NCBI GenBank assembly: GCA_014925825.1
Contig: JACGCK010000149.1
Span: 47,856 to 111,855, forward strand
DNA from: Pholiota molesta
Taxonomy: Eukaryota > Basidiomycota > Agaricomycetes > Agaricales > Strophariaceae
Direction: 5' to 3'
Length of the DNA stretch: 64,000 nucleotides
The notes under the pieces were generated by a model, which worked only from the letters and a program-made list of their open reading frames with translations, had not been told where the DNA came from and did no database searches. Positions within the stretch are counted from its first letter, which is position 1. Each line of letters begins with the position of its first letter. Position numbers and translations under genes: made by a program. Below, one piece after another: positions 1-12,144 of the stretch.

Positions 1-1262
1 GAGACGCGGGTCTATAGGCCGAAGCGCGGCCTGGTATGTTCTCATACCTGCTCCCAGTGCTAGTGACAGATTTCAATATCTCCACATGTGCTATTTGCGC
101 TTCGTCAAATGCATCTGAAAATACATGAGAAATGAAAATATATGCGCCACAAATCGATGCATGACTTCTCACCGTCGAGCGTATATGGTGCAATGGGCAT
201 ACGAAAACCCTCAGCAATACATTTCGCAACCCACGACGCGTGTCGTACCTGTCAACGCCATGGACATTGTACTTCATTCAGCATATACTTGGCCTTCAGT
301 CAGCATGGACGAACGATTAGCGAACGAGACAGAAGCCTGGATATAAATTCGACAGACGTTAGCAAAGGCTATAAAATCGTATTCAGCGCTTACTCGTTTA
401 ACCAAGGGTCTTTAATATCATTGCAGAAAAAGAATTGAGCATGCTGGAAATCAGTGGATGTATGCGTCAATGTTCCACCGTTCGTAACTAAAGAAATGGA
501 AAGTCTTCAAAGAATGGATTTGTACTCTAATCAAGGTCCTGCCTACCCCAGATCTTCTTTATGGCATTCGGGACGTCAGGACTAAAGCAGGCTTGGGATA
601 CAGGTTCAATTCACTGTACAATACTACGTGCGGCATTGGGACTTACCCAACTCTGAGAATAACATGAGTATTTCCAGCTGAGAATCGATATATTTGATTA
701 TTCGCTCAGTAGTCAGTATTCTCGGCTTTTAGATAAATGAAGCAATATGGCACAATTCGTTGTGGATGATAGGTTCAAGAGACAAAGACTCTAGTGGACT
801 AGATCTTCTCAAATAGACGATTGTTGTTACCTGCCATGATTGGCAAATAAACAAGGAGTGTGGCGCATGGGAACCAGCGTCAATCTTATCAATACCTTTG
901 CTAGTAGTTATTACTCGAAAGAGCCGCCAGGAAGCAGGTCTGCTTGGTATTCAAGCTCAAGCGCTTCAACTCTGGCATGAGGATGGTTCAAAAACCATGA
1001 TAGAGAATGATTAATGATTCCTTTTGCTCGAAATTAGCATCGCAGGTTACGCCTTGGTCTAGCTCAGATAGGCTAGCAACATTAAGTCCTCTGGAACGGT
1101 GTCATGACTTTAATTTCTAATCATTGGTAGGAAACCTATTATTATTCTGCACTTGATCAATAAGCTAGTTCCAGAAAGAATGTTGCAAACGATAACGATC
1201 TAGGACCCATACATATACTTGACTCATTTTCGGTCGTCTAACTGGTCCAGGTATACCCGACA
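1..1262. other. Left-edge intergenic stretch
   Basis: I see no supportable gene here. Short reading frames of 70-100 codons near positions 125-440 overlap each other and carry no recognisable domain. The right end holds the 3' flank of ABP1, which ends at 1263 on the minus strand. Confidence 0.5.
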
Positions 1263-3961
1263 CTACTCTTGAACTTCAACATAGTTGGCTAGGGGACGCA
1301 CGATAAGATTAGAGACGTTTCCATGATCAAAAGCATATATCGCTCACCAGGGAACAAGCCAACTTCGCCGACAGAGTTTTTACCTTGCCACCAATCCTCC
1401 GAGGCAGGCTCGATCTCTGTGATTACGTCTCCCTCGCGGAATGTGATCTCGTTGTCCTCAGCCGCATCATAGCTATATAAAATGTTAGACGTCGAGAGAT
1501 CAGAGAACATGTTGAGAAACGTACTCGTATAATGCAACAGCAGTGATTCCGACATCAGGTGCAGGAGGTGGGGTGGGCGCGCGAGGAGGAGCGGGCGGAG
1601 GAGCGGGCGCCGCGGGAGCAGGCTGAAATCTAGAGTTTAGAAAAGATACTTTGAAAATGAATGACGGCAATCTCACAGGAGGCGGCGGCGGCGGAGGAGG
1701 GGGTGGCGGCGGGGGTGGCGGAGGTGGCGGAGCCGCTGCTTCTTCAACCTCAGCAGGAACATCAGGTTGTTCGACTATTTCTACATAATTCGCTGGAAAA
1801 AAAAGTGAGCCCCATGTCATACAATGAAGTGAGAAATAGCTGACATGGGAAAAGCCCAGTCTTTCCGTCTTTACCAACACCAGACCACCACCCTTCGTCA
1901 ATTTCCTCAATTTGTTCGATATATTCTCCTTCAATAAGGTTCATTTCGTTGTCTTCCGTAGCCTGTTCACATCGACTTCAGAAAAATGATTCAAGGTAAG
2001 TTTGAGTAGCAACAAACCTCATATTCATAGAGCACGACTGCAACAATGCCCTGCCCAGCGTGGGGAACGTATGCCTGTGTTGGTTCGGGTTCAGGTTCGG
2101 GTTCAGGCTCTGGTTCTGGGGCAACAGACAACGCCGCCATCTAAGATTATGTAAGTACTGATGAATCAACAGGGTACAAGGTTCACAAGTCTGACCTGTG
2201 CAACGGGTGGTGCAGGCGGCGGCGGCGGTGGAGGAGGAGGCGGAGGAGGCGGAGGAGGCGCAGCCACTGGTTGCACCGCCGGGGCGGCTGGGGGCGGCGG
2301 CGGCGGAGGGGGAGGCGGTGGTGGCGGTGGCGGCTGAAAAGATGAAGGGTTTGAAAAGGTAACTACACCATTGATAATGGAGGGACTTACTGCCTCATAT
2401 TGAGGCTCTGCCTCTGGTTCCGGTTCAGGCTCTGGTTCCGGCTCTTGCTCTGGTTCGACATCCTCTTCGGTTCCCCAAGCTGCCTCTTGGACGGCCTCTC
2501 TTGCGGCGATGTATGAAGCAGGAGGAGGAGGCGGTGGAGGAGGAGGGGTAGAAACAGCAGAAAATGCAGCTGCTGTGGCTCCTACAGCAACACCAGCACC
2601 GCCGACAGCGCCTCCTAAAGCGCCAAAATTCCTTGGAGCATTTTGTGAAACAGCAGCTCGTCCAAACGCAGGAGCGCTTGACTTGAATACAGGCTTAGCG
2701 GCGGGAACAGCGGCAGGAGGAGGGACGAATGCCGCGCTTCGACTTCTCGCCTCCTCTTCCTCCGCCTGCTTTTTGGCAAGAGCTTGTCGTTCGGACCAAG
2801 TGAGCTTTTTACCACTGCTTGGAGATGGCACAGAAGTAGATTGCTGCTGTTGCTGTTCTATTGCCGCAAACGGATTTCTCAGTTTCTTCGGAGCTGGCAA
2901 GTTAACAGGGGTATAGGCACTCTTGGTTGGTTCAATTCGATCCTCTTCAGCGGGCTTCGTTGGGGTATTGGGGGTCAAAACCGGAGCTGGGGAGACAACA
3001 GCTTTGGGCTGACTTGGCGTAACAGTTTGTTTAGGTGTCATCGCACTGAAAGCGGGTCTGTTCGTTGTAGGGATGGTCGGTGGCCTGGATGCAGCCGGAG
3101 GCGGGGGCGGAGCTGCGACTGGAGCGGGCTTCTCTTCAGGCCAAGCATCTGCCGGAGCAGAGCCACCTTGTACAACTCTTCCATAGAGGGATCCAGCGGA
3201 GGCAGGCGGCTTAGTTGCAGAGAAAGCAGGTCGTGAAGTAGAAGGTAGAGTTGGCTTGGCAGCTGGTGGGGGGGCTTTCTTCAATGCTCCAATATCGGGT
3301 CGTCCGACAGGTGTATAACTCGATCCTACTGGTGCGATGGGTTCGGATTTTTTGGGTTGTTCCTTATGAGTAGAATACTTTGCGCCGGATGCTGCTTCGA
3401 CACGCGACATGATGAGCGCAGGGGTGACATCGGTCTAATGATAGGGGATTATTCGAAACTTGAAAAGCACGATAATTCTGACACGTACCTCGTTGCGAGC
3501 ATTGATAACAACGTGTGTACCACGCAAGAATCGAGCAACCGCGCTCGAATGGGTGTGGAAAAGCCCTTTCTTCGCCTCCGGAACACCATCTCCGCACCAA
3601 TTGATTTGGACGAATTTAGGAAGTTGACTCTAGGAAAACAGATATTGTGAGCGAGATGCACCGATGAAATGGGATTAAGTCCTACATTTGGGTCCACTAC
3701 CTTCACGAAGGCATATTGAATCCTTTGTGAATCAACAGAAAAGCTGAGCTAACAATCATATCAGATCAACCTTCAGACACACCTTCCATCCGAGAATTCC
3801 TCTTCTAACTCTTCCAGACCTCCATTTCCCGTCCCTTGGACTTTGAGATCATTAGTACCACCTTCATATGTGAAGATGGCCCAATCAATCCCATTTCCAT
3901 TGATTACATCTTGATATGCGTTTGCAATCTCTCTACTAGAGAGATTGATTTGGAGAGACAT
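1263..3961 (-). CDS. ABP1: Actin-binding protein Abp1 (drebrin-like; ADF-H plus two SH3)
   Basis: Cortical actin-patch adaptor that binds F-actin, activates Arp2/3 and recruits endocytic partners through SH3 domains (family knowledge). The product starts MSLQINLSSREIANAY at 3961 and opens with an ADF-H/cofilin-like domain over roughly the first 135 residues (3450-3961), with conserved pieces such as WAIFTYEGG and FVKVVDPNVG. A long disordered Ser/Pro/Ala region follows (2166-3410), with an acidic tryptophan segment (AAWGTEEDVEPEQ then Glu-Pro repeats) resembling an Arp2/3-binding motif, and several polyproline tracts. Two SH3 domains end the protein. The first (about 1780-2040) has ALYDY-like and GWWSG motifs; the second (1263-1555) has DWWQG, GLFP and ANYV. 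The last exon was placed by the acceptor before ANYVEVQE and the TAG at 1263-1265; a 59-nt intron precedes it. Identity is secure; internal splice sites are by eye. Confidence 0.9.
2334..2390 (-). other. 57-nt intron of ABP1 with no in-frame stop
   Basis: The segment starts GTAAGT and ends TTTTCAG on the minus strand. It separates the acidic segment (ending PQYEA) from a polyproline tract. Its length is a multiple of three and it has no in-frame stop, so retention would add 19 residues without breaking the frame. Confidence 0.65.
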
Positions 3962-4339
3962 GCTTATCCCTTCGACTACAATAGTGAGACTCTGAGGACA
4001 TATGGTGTATGATCAGTAAACATACCTTGGATCTAAGGTTCTGTGCTGTGGCAGATGTTGCGTTTATGTCCAAGAGCCACGCCCGCAGTTCTGAAAGTTC
4101 TCCTGAGCGATATCAAATCACGTGCTCGTTCTGGAATCTCGGCGAATACCGGCCCGTTTAACTTCTAGGTCCCAAGAACCTCGTCGCGTCTGCTACTGTG
4201 CCACAAGTCTGCCACTACTAACTAGTACTGCGAACAATTCAAAGACAAAGAAGTATTCGAGAGAAGATCTCAAAAAGGGGCTAATGCATCTAAGATTTGG
4301 GATCAGACTACAATTTACAACAATTTACAACAATTTTTC
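3962..4339. promoter_or_regulatory. ABP1 5' flank and carboxylesterase 3' flank
   Basis: This 378-bp gap lies between two minus-strand genes and should hold the ABP1 promoter and the 3' UTR of the carboxylesterase. A perfect tandem copy of the 10-mer caatttacaa lies at 4311-4330, just past the esterase stop. No clear TATA box was seen. Confidence 0.4.
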
Positions 4340-6463
4340 TCAAAGGTTTGAATGGGCGATGCTGATTTTCTCTTTTTTCAAGTTTTGTTCCAAGACCTCG
4401 TATAGCTTCATAATATCGTCCCACTTTTTATCAGATGCCCACACAATGATCTTATCTTCTCTCAGAGTCAGGATATTCTCCTTGTTGTAGCTCGGCGCTT
4501 TACCGGACTCATTCATTGCCTTGACTTGTTCGGATACTTTATCGAGCCATGCTTTCGCGATTTTGGCTTGATTAGAGTCCAAGCTCGGTGTTCTTAATGC
4601 CCATAGAACTCGATCACATCCATGAGTGACATACCCTGAACATCAAGATCAGACACTATCGCATAAGCATATGAAGCACGAATTTACCAAAAGGACGATG
4701 TTGTTCTGGAGTCCATCGGATCTCGTATCTCAGGACTGGGAAGCCATTGGAGGCCATGTCTCTTGCAAATAGCCGCACCGGGAGATGGACTTGACCAAAG
4801 CTCATAATATCGCCATACAGCCTTGTCGCTTCCTTGCTACCAGCGCTTTTTGGGAGCTGAGGGAAAGCGTCGATCATATGCTCCGCAACTGCTTTCGGGA
4901 AATATCTCTCCAAATTTGGCAGGAGGTCAGAAGGGCCGTTGATGGGATGGGCGATTGAATAGAGAAACCACTCATCGATGAGATCTCCGATGAGAATACT
5001 TTTCACCCCGTGCTCTTTCAGCCCACGAGCTAAGCCCCCAGAGCGCTGCCATTCCATCAAACCTGGATCAACAGTCACCCAATCCGCCGATGAAGCCCCT
5101 CTGAAGGTTCCAAACTGGCCAAGGGCATCCGTTTCGATAAGGTGCGTAATCAACGACCATGGTGTACGGATAGGATCCTTGATTGTTGACAGTGTATCGG
5201 GTGCTTCGGGGTCGAGCTTCAAGGCTTGGCACAAAGCGTTGAATTGAGGTTGAAGCTGCGACGGCGTTTTGGGATCGGTACTAGTAGTCGACCAGCAAAA
5301 GGTTAAATACGATGTATTTTACAGTCGATAATTCAAATGGATACGCACAGGATCGCATTTGACTGCATGGCGGCTGATTGAAAGGGGGCCACTTTTCCAA
5401 CAGGAAGGATAGACGCATGGTGAAGTAATTGGTGTACGGAATGTGCACCTTCAAGCGACGACGTCAGTCGAAGTCTGAACATCCTGCTTATCGTTGACTC
5501 ACCTGCTGACAGTCCTGTTAGCTCTACATCCTGTGGATCACCTGTGAAATTTGACATCATTCAGATCGGAAAACATTTCCTAAACGGCCTTGAACTACCT
5601 CCGAAAGCCTCGATGTTGGCTTTAATCCATTCTAAAGCCAGCCATTGGTCCTTGAAGCCGTAATTCCCTGGAAGTGCTGGCTTCTCACTGGCGAGAAACC
5701 CAAACACCGATAAACGATATCCAATGTTGATCCAGATCTCAGAACGGGCAGCTGCAATATATTGGGCCTGTGACGAAAGTGAATGCGGGGATCCGAATTG
5801 GAGGAATCTTAGAGAACGACGCGGCTTCCGTTAAGAATTGGAGCTACTTCTGAAAACGCTGGTGCTTACCCTCCATGCACGTATACCTTGACTGGGAAGC
5901 CTTTCTTTGCTGGGAAAGTGGGAGGTATGGCGATGTTTAGAAACAGACTTTGGAAAAACTTCAACGACAGTTATTGGTAAGAACAATTTTGTGGCGTACG
6001 GATTTTCAGTGGGTTCTCCATATCCCACTTTGTCCTCGAACGGAACACCTATCGATACGCATTATGAAGCGCTCTGATTCTTGAGCATCTCAGGCAAAGC
6101 AATTACCAGCTGCTTGGCCATCATTCTTCGGTTGGGCAGCATCTATATCGCAAGGTCAATTTCTTTGAACTTCAATCTGAAGAACAGTACTGACATGCAG
6201 TCTCCCTGATGTATTCCTTGTTTTCATACCGGTAATCTTTTGGTAAAGCGATCGGATCCTCAAAACGGCCTGGAGGTAATGCATATGGGATCTCTACAAG
6301 AACAGCATTACCACTATATATTATGATAAACCCACGACCACGTACCCAAGAAGATAACGGACTCGTTGTTGGCTCTTCCTCCGATAACTGGCCCGAACGC
6401 GGTATGTACCGGCACTCGTGGTAGGTTGCCTGTCAGTTCATCATGGATATGGTTTCCCCCCAT
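4340..6463 (-). CDS. Carboxylesterase/lipase, type B (alpha/beta hydrolase)
   Basis: Serine ester hydrolase of the cholinesterase/type-B carboxylesterase family; substrate unknown. The start at 6463 gives MGGNHIHDELTGNL, followed by the family's GIPYA-like entry (LGEIPYALPPGRFEDP) near 6240-6340. Next come KVYVHGG (oxyanion-hole region, about 5880), [36 protein letters not shown] in separate exons, and the nucleophile elbow GLSAG split by an intron near 5510. The C-terminal half (4340-5234) is largely open. No signal peptide is evident, so an intracellular enzyme is likely, although an alternative upstream ATG (MKHDVLTL, about 6560) exists in another frame. There are several introns of about 50-60 nt. 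All joints checked keep frame. The catalytic Glu and His were not pinpointed. Confidence 0.8.
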
Positions 6464-7027
6464 TCTTGGGTAATATCGACGCCTGTAGGGCTGTTGCTGA
6501 TAACTGCGCAGCTGGCGCTGGAGTCAACCGTGACATTCTTGAGAGTTAGCACGTCGTGCTTCATCGTGGGTTGATTTTGGGATAGGCCACGGGAGTCGTC
6601 CCGGTTATAATTGACGCCGTGCCCGATTCCCCAAATTTGGATCTATTAATGGATCCGACCTATGGTGATATCTCGACTGTGCTCATCCAGATCCAGATGA
6701 CTGGGGAAGCAATAAAAGGGCTGTTCTGCTTCGTTTTCTAATGAGAGTTTAAAAGATACGGCGCTCAACAAATATAATGGTAGATAAAAATCCCGGAGAT
6801 GTCCAAAACAGCCTCCGGGCGCTGCTATCTTACGTACTCGCTCTCCCTACAGCCTCTCCATGGACTTGGTGAGGCAGGAATACATAAATAGTGTAGCCGT
6901 TGCTGCGCTGACAACTTAAACTTCAGAAGTTTCTAGTAGACACTGATGATAACTTGAAACGTGTACAAGAATTGAGTCGAGAAATTAACAAATAGACAAA
7001 ATCGCAAAAAGCACAACGCTAGGTATT
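6464..7027. other. Intergenic, minus-strand genes on both sides
   Basis: This gap should hold the promoter of the carboxylesterase and the 3' UTR of the deacetylase-like gene. No gene, RNA or repeat was recognised. Confidence 0.4.
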
Positions 7028-8735
7028 CTAGTTCTTAAACCCGGATGGCATCTTTGCACCAGAGGCAGGCGTTTTCTTACTCCTAAAGTCACGGGCCATA
7101 TCAATCAAGGGTACCCACTGAATATTATCGTGTGTGTTGACCCATTCAATGAAGCGCTCCTAGAAAGGCGGTTTGAACGTATAAGGAATGATATCACAAC
7201 TTCAAACACTGACCAGCATCAGCAAGACATGCGGCCGGCTATATTCAAAAGAGGTCACAAAAGCGTTCTGCTGAGTACATAGAATCATTTAACTTACCCG
7301 CTAACGTCGGGGTGGATGGTAATCGGGAATATGAACTCCTCTTCCTCTCTTTCAATTGAAATGAGCGAGATTCAGTGCGAAGTCCGAGTCAACGATAAAT
7401 ATTCTGTACCTATAGCAGTATGTGAAGGTGTCTTTCCAAATCTGCTCGACAACTCGAGGATCGACCTATAGCACATTCAATCTTCAGAAGGGTGCCAATA
7501 TGGCAATATAACATCAAGTAGTCACCCAGCCATGAGAGTTAGGGCTTGATTTAATAAACCTATCGATACTCGTTGAGTCTACCGTCTAAATTGAGTAAAT
7601 AGAATTTGGACTTGCATCATAGGTGGTAAGTCATCAAGGTACCTTGAAGCCACATATGTATATGAAGATTGATTCACGCATTATAATTGAGCTGAGCTTA
7701 CCAGTTAGCAGGAATGCACACGAGTCCCGTCTCATTGCCCTTTTGCAAGGGCTTCATCCAGCTATCGGCCTTGGCAGCATAATTTATTTTGGTCCATGAA
7801 TCTTCATCTCGCATGTAGTATGCCTGACAGCTTGGTGAAGCATGTCAACTGTGGAACTCGCAAGTATTATTCTGTGGACGTACTCGTGCGCCATACTCGA
7901 ATGATCTATACGAAAATGTTCATCATGTTGAAGATCAACTGTGGCTAATGCGTGCGACCTACCATATTCGATTCCTTTATCGAGCAATATGTCTGTTCCT
8001 TCTTTACTTGTCTCCCACCAGGGTGCCACACTACCCTGTTTGGAGATGAAAGTTAGCTAATGAACGATCTTACTATAATAGGGAGCTTTTACCTTTGGGG
8101 GAATTCCATGATTGAATTCTGTCAAGAGCTTGTAGGTGTGGTCCAGGATGTCCTTTTGCTGCTCGACCGTCATCGCAACGGGATTCTATGGAGCGATGTG
8201 TAAGCTATAGCAATGCACCCTTGCATGAACCAACAATACCTCATGCGAATATCCATGTAACCCTCTACATTTGATCGCTCAATTAGTAACTCGTTGGATA
8301 GATGAATGGATATTCGAGTACTTACAACTCATGGCCTGCATCTCGGACGGCCTTCATCTCTTCTGGAAAAGTTTCCAAGCTATGTCCTAATTTCCATCTT
8401 ATCGAAGTCTAAAATGAAGATAAACTTATCGCTTACCAGGAATAAACCAAGTCGTCCTAATTCCGTACTTTTTAAATAATTTGAGGAGCCGTGGAACACC
8501 CACTTCTCCAGCGTACATGCCCTATGGATATTCGGTGAGCATCGAATCTGAAACTTACATGATGCTTACTCTCGAGATGTCCAAAGGGGAATCTTCTCCG
8601 CCGTAGGATCCCAGCCTTACGTTAACAAATGATTCATGAATTACTGCGTTGGGGTCGAAGTGTGGCCTTTGCTTACCATCCTGCTACCGCATCTACGTCA
8701 ACTCCAAACCCAATAAGCACTCGTTTGGCAGGCAT
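7028..8735 (-). CDS. Polysaccharide deacetylase-like protein (NodB/PuuE/HpPgdA group)
   Basis: Member of the carbohydrate-esterase-4 fold group, closest in layout to HpPgdA/PuuE-like deacetylases that act on N-acyl or cyclic imide substrates; the true substrate cannot be read from sequence. The start at 8735 gives [20 protein letters not shown], with the metal-binding aspartate region (FGVDVDA). Then come [25 protein letters not shown] and the metal-binding H-x3-H (HGYSHE) near 8240. Later segments include [13 protein letters not shown] (7990-8029), [25 protein letters not shown] (substrate-pocket histidine region) and a C-terminus ending [11 protein letters not shown] with TAG at 7028-7030. 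There are many short introns. No signal peptide is visible, so a cytosolic enzyme is inferred rather than a wall-modifying chitin deacetylase. Confidence 0.75.
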
Positions 8736-9555
8736 CCTGATGTGAGACAACGGAGATATATATGTGACGAGTGGATGCAAGTCTCTTATCAGCTGCGCAC
8801 AGCTCCAGATCCGGCCTTTGTATATGTTATCTCACAGGGCGTACGTACGGTGGGTGGCACACATCACTGTCAAGGCTATCACTGAATTGAAAATGGCATC
8901 GGTGACGCAGATTGAATTTGATTATCTTTTACTTCTACTCATTGCTGTGAAGGACTCTTGCTTGTCATCTTGCTATCCTACACGAAACTTTTGATATTTC
9001 TACAAATATCCGAATATCGCATCGGAGAACTACATAAAATCGACGATACTAGCGACTATTTATCTAATCTTTTGAAAGAATTTAAATTCGGAGTGTTTGG
9101 CATTCCATTTCAACATGATTATCGTACAACCGACGTGCGATAGAGCCTCTCTGGACAACGGAAGTATTTTCTAGTCGATATCTTGGAGTATACATGCTGA
9201 TTCTATGTCTTCTTGGACGAGTGCGATCCAGAAAGGGCGATAGTTCTAAATTTAGGTCTATGGGAAAATCCACGTGAGACCGACAAGTTGAGATGCTTTC
9301 CTAATGCGGGTTCCTTCTCCCCCTCGTATCGACCAATGAGCGCTATGACACTATTCCTTGGGCACTTGCAATCTTGTCTCTCTGTGGATGATGGCTTTTG
9401 TATTATTAGAGAGCCCCATATGAACACTGTCGGGCGCTGCCAGTACCCACAGTGGACATCGTGGTTTCCAGCCCGAATTACGGATTACTAAAGGTGTTCT
9501 GCTGGTTCATCTTGTCTTCAACTTGATTCTTTCTCGTTGCGCAACTTCTGCCGCC
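8736..9555. promoter_or_regulatory. Divergent promoter region, deacetylase-like / permease
   Basis: The 820 bp separate the minus-strand deacetylase-like gene from the plus-strand permease, so both promoters should lie here. Short reading frames in it have no recognisable product. Confidence 0.4.
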
Positions 9556-11647
9556 ATGCTCTCGAAACGGGAAAAGGGCGCTGTCGATGTTGTGGCAGTG
9601 GAATACTCGGATACAAAATCTATCATCCGCGCCGATGATTCCAAACTTGCCGAACTTGGGTACAAGAGTGTGTTTCGACGTGAATTCTCGGTATGGTCCC
9701 GAGCCATTTCAGCTATGCAATACTTGCTATACTTATGTCGATTCGTAAATGTCAGCGCATCGAAACCATCTCGTTCGCATTCTCGATCATGGGAGTGATT
9801 GCAAGCGTAACTTCAACCTTATCATTTGGGCTCGCCAACGGTACACTCAGCTCTCAATCTGAGTGCGAATCAAAGATAATAATTTCTCGAATTAGGTGGC
9901 CATGTTGGAATGGTATTTGGCTGGCTTATACCGTGTTGCTTCGTCATGTTCGTGGCACTTTCTATGGCAGAATTAGCATCGTCTATGCCGTGAGTCGCTG
10001 CAAAATGTTGATTGGGAATTGACTACATCATATCGAGCGTCTTTCTATGCCTTAGAACCAGTGCGGGCCTGTACTACTTCTCAGCAAAATTAGCTCCCCC
10101 GAAATACTCTGCTCTTGCCAGTTGGATCACAGGATGGGCCAACATTACTGGGCAGGTGACATTAGTCTGTGGGATTGATTTCACCTGCGCTCAAATGATC
10201 ACGACCGCCATCGCGGTGAACACTGACGGGGCCGTGATCCTGTCCGCTGGTGCGACCTTTGGTATACTATTGGCCATCCTCTTGTCGCATGGAGTAGTTT
10301 GCTCTGCTGCCACCAGCGTTCTGGCGCGGCTGAATCTTTTCTATGTCGTCATAAACGGTAAGTTCCCTATTGGCCTGCTATCTTGTCTTAAATTAACTGC
10401 CAACAGTGGGCACATCCATTGCCGCGATTGTGGCTCTACTTGTACTGTCCGACGGTCACCGTGCTTCGACAGCTGACGCATTTACTCTGCTTGAGAACCA
10501 TTCCGGATGGGCTAGTAGTGCGTCATTTATGAGAAACTTGTATTGTTAGTGCTAAACGAGGCATTTATCTAGATGGATGGGCATTCATATTGACCTTTAC
10601 GGCCCCTATGTGGACGTTGACAGGATGTGGGTGTCTTATATACAATCATAATCAACCCGTTCTTAATGTGAATGCCATTTATATCAGACGATTCTGCCGC
10701 GCATATTTCTGAAGAAACCGCGAATGCAGCCAAGGCTGCTCCTTTAGCAATCATAATTTCTGTGATCGCAACAGCAAGCCTGGGGTGGCTACTACTTATC
10801 GCCACTTCATTTGCAATTCCATCCGTGAGCGATATATTATCGTCCCCTCTCCCACTCCCAATGGGCCAGGTTTTCCTCAATGTTATGGGAAAACGTGGCA
10901 TGCTAGCTATTTGGTCTTTGATAATAGTCGTTCAGGTGAGCAGGTCTTCATAACCCCTTTGCTAATATGATCACTGATTATAGTTCAGTATGTTACCGGC
11001 GCCGCTCAAGCAGTAGATGCTTCCCGTGTCGTATTTGCGTTCGCACGAGATAATGCCCTTCCAGGATCGCGCTATTGGAAGAAAATAAATCCTCATACGC
11101 AAACCCCCGTAAACGCTGTATGGTTCGTAATTGCTGTCTCCGCTGTGTGTGGCGTATTAGGCTTTTCGCAAACTGCCTTGACATCGCTTGCTGGGTGAGT
11201 GAAGGTAATTATAAAGATCGTGTCTAGGCTGCTAAATCTATTTTATTAGATCTTCCGTGATAGGACTTTACACATCTTACGCTGCCCCAATATTCCTTCG
11301 CATCACCTCTGGAAGAGATAAATTAATTCCGGGACCCTTTAGTCTGGGCCGTTGGTCGACACCAATTGGTGTCATTGCTGTTTCATGGGTAACCTTTATA
11401 GTTATAATGCTATTCTTCCCACCGGTTCATAATCCTACGGCCCAGGACATGAGTGAGTGATACATTCCTCCAGATTCTAGCCTTTCGCTAACATTAGATA
11501 GACTATTCTGTGGTGATCATCTTGGGAGTATTTATCTTTGCATCCTTAAGTTGGGTGTTATCAGCCAGGAAGTGGTTCACGGGTCCCGTGAGGACGATTG
11601 ATGAGATGCCATCTTCTTCTTCCTCTTTGGAGAAAGAGAGGGCGTAA
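9556..11647 (+). CDS. Amino-acid/GABA permease (APC superfamily, Uga4-like)
   Basis: Plasma-membrane or vacuolar importer of GABA, choline or related amines, by family; the substrate is not fixed by sequence. The start gives MLSKREKGAVDVVAVEY. The N-terminal motif FRREFS joins RIETISFAFSIMG after a 65-nt intron, the usual first membrane segment of this family. Later landmarks are SAGLYYFSAKLAPPKYS, WITGWANITGQ, GYDSAAHISEET, the signature ASRVVFAFARDNALPGS and the C-terminal hydrophobic pairs ending in SSSSSLEKERA. About 12 hydrophobic segments are expected and most are visible. There are at least nine introns, one of them with a GTGGGT donor inside the GYDSAAH block. All joints checked keep frame. 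Confidence 0.88.
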
Positions 11648-12144
11648 TGGCCCACACTTCTCGGTTATTCTGAAAGCTCCTATCTAATAAGCAATTAGAT
11701 TAGATCATCGAAACAACCTGCATAGCTTCTATCGAGATCTATAGTTAGGGAAATGCCTGCATGTTTTGATATCTTTCTTTGCTTCTAATATTTTTCGGTT
11801 TGACAAGGCTAGCGAGCACGTTCTTAAGATAACGTTACAACCGTGTTCTTTACTATCGAGATCTCTGATACGGTAAAATAACGACTTGACCTCCTATGTC
11901 GTAGTTATAACATCACAATATCAAATTCTCAATAGTTGGGTATTTTAGAACTAAGTGTGAAACTAGACAAAAACAAATATAAAGCGCTTGACCAGAAGTT
12001 TGGTAGTACTACGCGCATTTGGGAAAAGTTTAAAGAGATAGATCAAGGCAAGGCGTATCAGAGACTATAAAAAGAAAGAATTGTGGGTGCAGGCAGTAAG
12101 CTTCAAGGCCTCGTGTCCGATGGGCCCGACCGGCGAATGAAGTT
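11648..12144. other. Convergent 3' flanks, permease / agmatinase
   Basis: Two genes end facing each other here. The sequence is AT-rich and holds no gene that I can support. Confidence 0.4.

Noticed and set aside
1500..1934. Single 144-codon minus-strand frame across the ABP1 polyproline region
   Set aside because: It runs through introns and joins parts of two SH3 exons in wrong frames; the spliced ABP1 model explains it.
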